Assembly (NCBI RefSeq): GCF_000716875.1
Contig: NZ_JNWQ01000110.1
Span: 1-18,445, forward strand
DNA from: Streptomyces novaecaesareae
GTDB lineage: Bacteria > Actinomycetota > Actinomycetes > Streptomycetales > Streptomycetaceae
DNA: 18,445 nucleotides
Direction of reading: 5' to 3'
Below, one piece after another: positions 16,587 to 18,445 of this stretch. Position 1 is the stretch's first letter; the number at the start of each line of letters is the position of its first letter. A program made the translations under genes and the position numbers. The notes beneath the pieces were generated by a model. It was not told the DNA's origin, made no database searches, and worked only from the letters and a program-made list of their open reading frames with translations.

Positions 16587-16615
16587 CCGGGGTCCGGGAC
16601 CGTCCGGAGCCCCGG
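16587..16615 (-). terminator. First terminator of the lysS transcript
   Basis: CCGGGGTCCGG (16587-16597) pairs with CCGGAGCCCCGG (16604-16615) as a 6-bp and a 4-bp stem separated by a small internal bulge, with loop GACCGT. It begins 5 bases after the stop of the small gene. Confidence 0.65.
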
Positions 16616-16620
16616 GGCAA

Positions 16621-16740
16621 TCAGTCGAAGTCTTCCTTGGCCTTCTGGTTCCCGCCCTGGCTGCGGACGATGGCCCGCACCAGGAACCCGAAACCGATCG
16701 CCATGACCAGCGGCGGCACGATCGCGCTGACGTAGTCCAT
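16621..16740 (-). CDS. Small single-span membrane protein, 39 residues
   Basis: I do not recognise a named family. The product starts MDYVSAIVPPLVMAIGFGFL, continues with VRAIVRSQGGNQKAKEDFD and ends at TGA. A single hydrophobic segment covers about residues 4-25 with an Asp near its start, followed by basic and then acidic residues, so it probably sits in the membrane with a short charged cytosolic tail. Its ATG is 4 bases after the lysS stop. The GAGGAGGAG encoding the last three Glu of LysRS is an excellent ribosome-binding site, 8 bases from the ATG. Translation is therefore likely coupled to lysS. Codon use is typical of the genome (almost all third positions G or C). A terminator follows its stop at once, which supports it as the true last gene of the unit. 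Confidence 0.8.
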   Translation of the reverse strand: MDYVSAIVPPLVMAIGFGFLVRAIVRSQGGNQKAKEDFD

Positions 16741-16744
16741 CAGG

Positions 16745-18301
16745 TCACTCCTCCTCGGTCTTCTCCGCCGTCGGGGCGGAAGCCTTCGGCTCCGGCTTCA
16801 CCAGCGGGAAGAGCACCGTCTCCCGGATGTTCTTGCCGGTCAGCAGCATGATCAGGCGGTCCACGCCGAGGCCGAGGCCACCGGTCGGGGGCATCGCGTA
16901 CTCCAGGGCGCGCAGGAAGTCCTCGTCCACCTGCATCGCCTCGACGTCGCCGCCGGCCGCCAGCAGGGACTGGGCGGTGAGGCGGGCGCGCTGCTCGACC
17001 GGGTCGACCAGCTCGGAGTAGGCGGTGCCGATCTCGGTGCCGAAGATCACCAGGTCCCACTTCTCGGCCACGCCCGGGATCGAGCGGTGCTCGCGGGTCA
17101 GCGGGGAGACCTCGGTCGGGTAGTCCTTGATGAAGGTCGGCCGGACGGCGTTCTCCTCCAGCAGGCGCTCGACCATCTCCAGCACGATCTGGCCGTGGCC
17201 CCAGGACTTCTCGAACGGGATGTTGTGGTCGAAGGCCAGCTTGCGCAGCTCCTCGACACCGGTCTCCGGGGTGACCTCGACGCCCAGGTGGGCGGAGATG
17301 CCCGGGTAGACGCTGACCTCCTCCCACGGCTCGGCCAGGTCGATCTCGTGCTCGACGCCGTGCGCGTCCACGCCCTTGATCACCGTGGTGCCCAGCGCGT
17401 CCCGGGCCGCGTTGACGATCGTCTCGCGGATCAGCTCGGCCTGGGTGTCGTAGTCGCCGTAGGCCTCGTACGACTCCAGCGAGGTGAACTCGGGGTTGTG
17501 GGTGGAGTCCGCGCCCTCGTTGCGGAAGTTGCGGTTGATCTCGAAGACCTTCTCGGCGCCGCCGACCACCAGCCGCTTGAGGTACAGCTCGGGGGCGATG
17601 CGCATGTAGAGGTCGATGTCGTACGCGTTGATGTGCGTCTTGAACGGACGCGCGTTGGCGCCGCCGTGCACCGGCTGCAGCATCGGGGTCTCGACCTCGA
17701 TGTAGCCGCGGTCCTCGTAGGTGCGGCGGATCGAGCGGACCACGCGGCTGCGCAGGTGCAGGATCTCGCGGGCCTCGGGGTTGACGATCAGGTCCACGTA
17801 GCGCTGGCGGACCCGGGCCTCCGGGTCGGTCAGGCCCTTGTGCTTGTCCGGCAGCGGGCGCAGGCACTTGGCGGTGAGCTCCCAGCGGTCCACCATCACG
17901 GACAGCTCGCCGCGCTTGGAGGTGATCACCTCGCCCTCGACGCCGACCTGGTCGCCGAGGTCGATGTCGGACTTCCAGGCGGCCAGGCGCTCCGGGCCCA
18001 GCTTGTCCAGGGAGAACATCACCTGAAGGTCGCCGGTGCCGTCGCGCAGGGTGGCGAAGCAGAGCTTGCCGCCGGTGCGGGAGAGGATCACCCGGCCGGT
18101 GATGCCGGCCCGCTCGCCGGTCGCCGTGTCCGGCTCCAGGTCCGGGTGCTTGGCGCGCAGGTCGGCGATGGTGGTGGTCCGGGGGAATCCGACCGGGTAC
18201 GGGTCGACACCGGCCGCCCGGAGGCGGTCCAGCTTCTCGCGCCGGACGCGCATCTGCTCGGGAAGGTCGTCGGTCGCGGAAACAAGGCTCTGATCGCTCA
18301 C
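16745..18301 (-). CDS. lysS: Lysine--tRNA ligase, class II
   Basis: LysRS charges tRNA-Lys with lysine. The 518-residue product has the N-terminal OB-fold anticodon-binding domain (AGITGRVILSRTGGKLCFATLRDG). The class II catalytic domain follows, with motif 2 RNFRNE at 257-262 and HNPEFTSLE just after it, and motif 3 GLGLGVDRLIMLLT with GVDR at 479-482, then NIRETVLFPLVKP. The C-terminal Lys/Glu tail ends in EEE, whose codons serve the next gene as ribosome site. The GTG at 18301 is preferred because a good promoter lies immediately upstream; an in-frame ATG at 18322 falls inside its -10 box. No Shine-Dalgarno is seen, so the leader is very short. Downstream is the small membrane-protein gene. 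Confidence 0.97.
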   Translation of the reverse strand: MSDQSLVSATDDLPEQMRVRREKLDRLRAAGVDPYPVGFPRTTTIADLRAKHPDLEPDTATGERAGITGRVILSRTGGKLCFATLRDGTGDLQVMFSLDKLGPERLAAWKSDIDLGDQVGVEGEVITSKRGELSVMVDRWELTAKCLRPLPDKHKGLTDPEARVRQRYVDLIVNPEAREILHLRSRVVRSIRRTYEDRGYIEVETPMLQPVHGGANARPFKTHINAYDIDLYMRIAPELYLKRLVVGGAEKVFEINRNFRNEGADSTHNPEFTSLESYEAYGDYDTQAELIRETIVNAARDALGTTVIKGVDAHGVEHEIDLAEPWEEVSVYPGISAHLGVEVTPETGVEELRKLAFDHNIPFEKSWGHGQIVLEMVERLLEENAVRPTFIKDYPTEVSPLTREHRSIPGVAEKWDLVIFGTEIGTAYSELVDPVEQRARLTAQSLLAAGGDVEAMQVDEDFLRALEYAMPPTGGLGLGVDRLIMLLTGKNIRETVLFPLVKPEPKASAPTAEKTEEE

Positions 18302-18317
18302 CCCACAAGGGTAGCCA

Positions 18318-18346
18318 GCCATACGTGGTGCTCCGCGACGGGACAA
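18318..18346 (-). promoter_or_regulatory. Promoter of lysS
   Basis: On the minus strand TTGTCC (18341-18346), a 17-base spacer and TATGGC (18318-18323) resemble a HrdB promoter. Transcription would begin near 18311, about 10 bases before the GTG start, explaining the absence of a ribosome site. Confidence 0.5.
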
Positions 18347-18350
18347 GCCT

Positions 18351-18380
18351 GAGGGGAGGCCGCGGTGACGGCCTCCCCTC
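18351..18380 (-). terminator. Terminator of the gene upstream of lysS
   Basis: GAGGGGAGGCCG (18351-18362) pairs perfectly with CGGCCTCCCCTC (18369-18380) around loop CGGTGA. It lies 14 bases beyond the stop of the partial gene and just upstream of the lysS promoter. Confidence 0.85.
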
Positions 18381-18394
18381 CCGGGTGCGTCGGC

Positions 18395-18445
18395 TCAGCC
18401 GGTGCCGGTGGCCAGTTCGATGTCCTCGGGGGACTGCTCGGCGGG
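18395..18445 (-). CDS. 3' end of an unidentified gene (partial)
   Basis: The last 16 codons before a TGA at 18395-18397 read PAEQSPEDIELATGTG and run off the window edge. Codon use is normal for the genome and a terminator follows in the right place, so this is probably the true end of a gene. The fragment is too short to name. Confidence 0.55.
   Translation of the reverse strand, partial: PAEQSPEDIELATGTG

Overview
The window is chromosomal DNA from a GC-rich actinobacterium, most likely Streptomyces or Kitasatospora. Third codon positions are almost all G or C, GTG and TTG starts are common, several genes lack a Shine-Dalgarno sequence, and the gene set (radA-disA, clpC, lsr2, an ArgA-type acetyltransferase, lysS) is typical actinobacterial core. 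The first 34 bases are not genomic: they match the Illumina Nextera read-2 transposase adapter, so the left edge is an untrimmed contig end.

Layout. (1) 35-3091, plus strand: radA and disA, two DNA-maintenance genes; disA makes cyclic di-AMP. A strong hairpin at 3055-3091 ends the unit. (2) 3233-4123, minus: a membrane-anchored protein with a long Gly-rich linker and a BsuPI-like outer domain. (3) 4317-5249, plus: mutY. (4) 5328-7794: a divergent pair, a 14-helix DHA2-type drug exporter (minus) and a TetR regulator (plus). Their shared intergenic region carries two inverted copies of a 16-bp element, one over the exporter's -35 box. (5) 7802-8734, minus: an M23/LytM peptidase. (6) 9136-11487, minus: a secreted M6 (immune inhibitor A-like) metalloprotease. 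(7) 11831-15364, minus: clpC and lsr2, each with its own terminator; a ClgR-type box lies upstream of clpC. (8) 15456-16440, minus: a BlaI/MecI-family repressor followed 10 bp later by an ArgA-type acetyltransferase. (9) 16621-18301, minus: lysS, with a previously unlisted 39-residue membrane peptide gene 4 bp downstream that uses the 3' end of lysS as its ribosome-binding site. (10) 18395-18445: the last 16 codons of another minus-strand gene.

How the genes relate. RadA, DisA and MutY all serve genome integrity. ClpC (regulated proteolysis) and Lsr2 (silencing of AT-rich DNA) are global regulators. The TetR/MFS pair is a self-contained efflux module. The two secreted hydrolases act on the wall or outside the cell.

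I found no mobile element, CRISPR array, defence island, phage gene, rRNA, tRNA or biosynthetic cluster, and no clearly new multi-gene system. The points most worth following are local: the lysS-coupled micropeptide, the paired elements between the exporter and its regulator, an 18-bp palindrome before disA, a possible intergenic RNA between clpC and the M6 protease, and a ClgR-type box at clpC.
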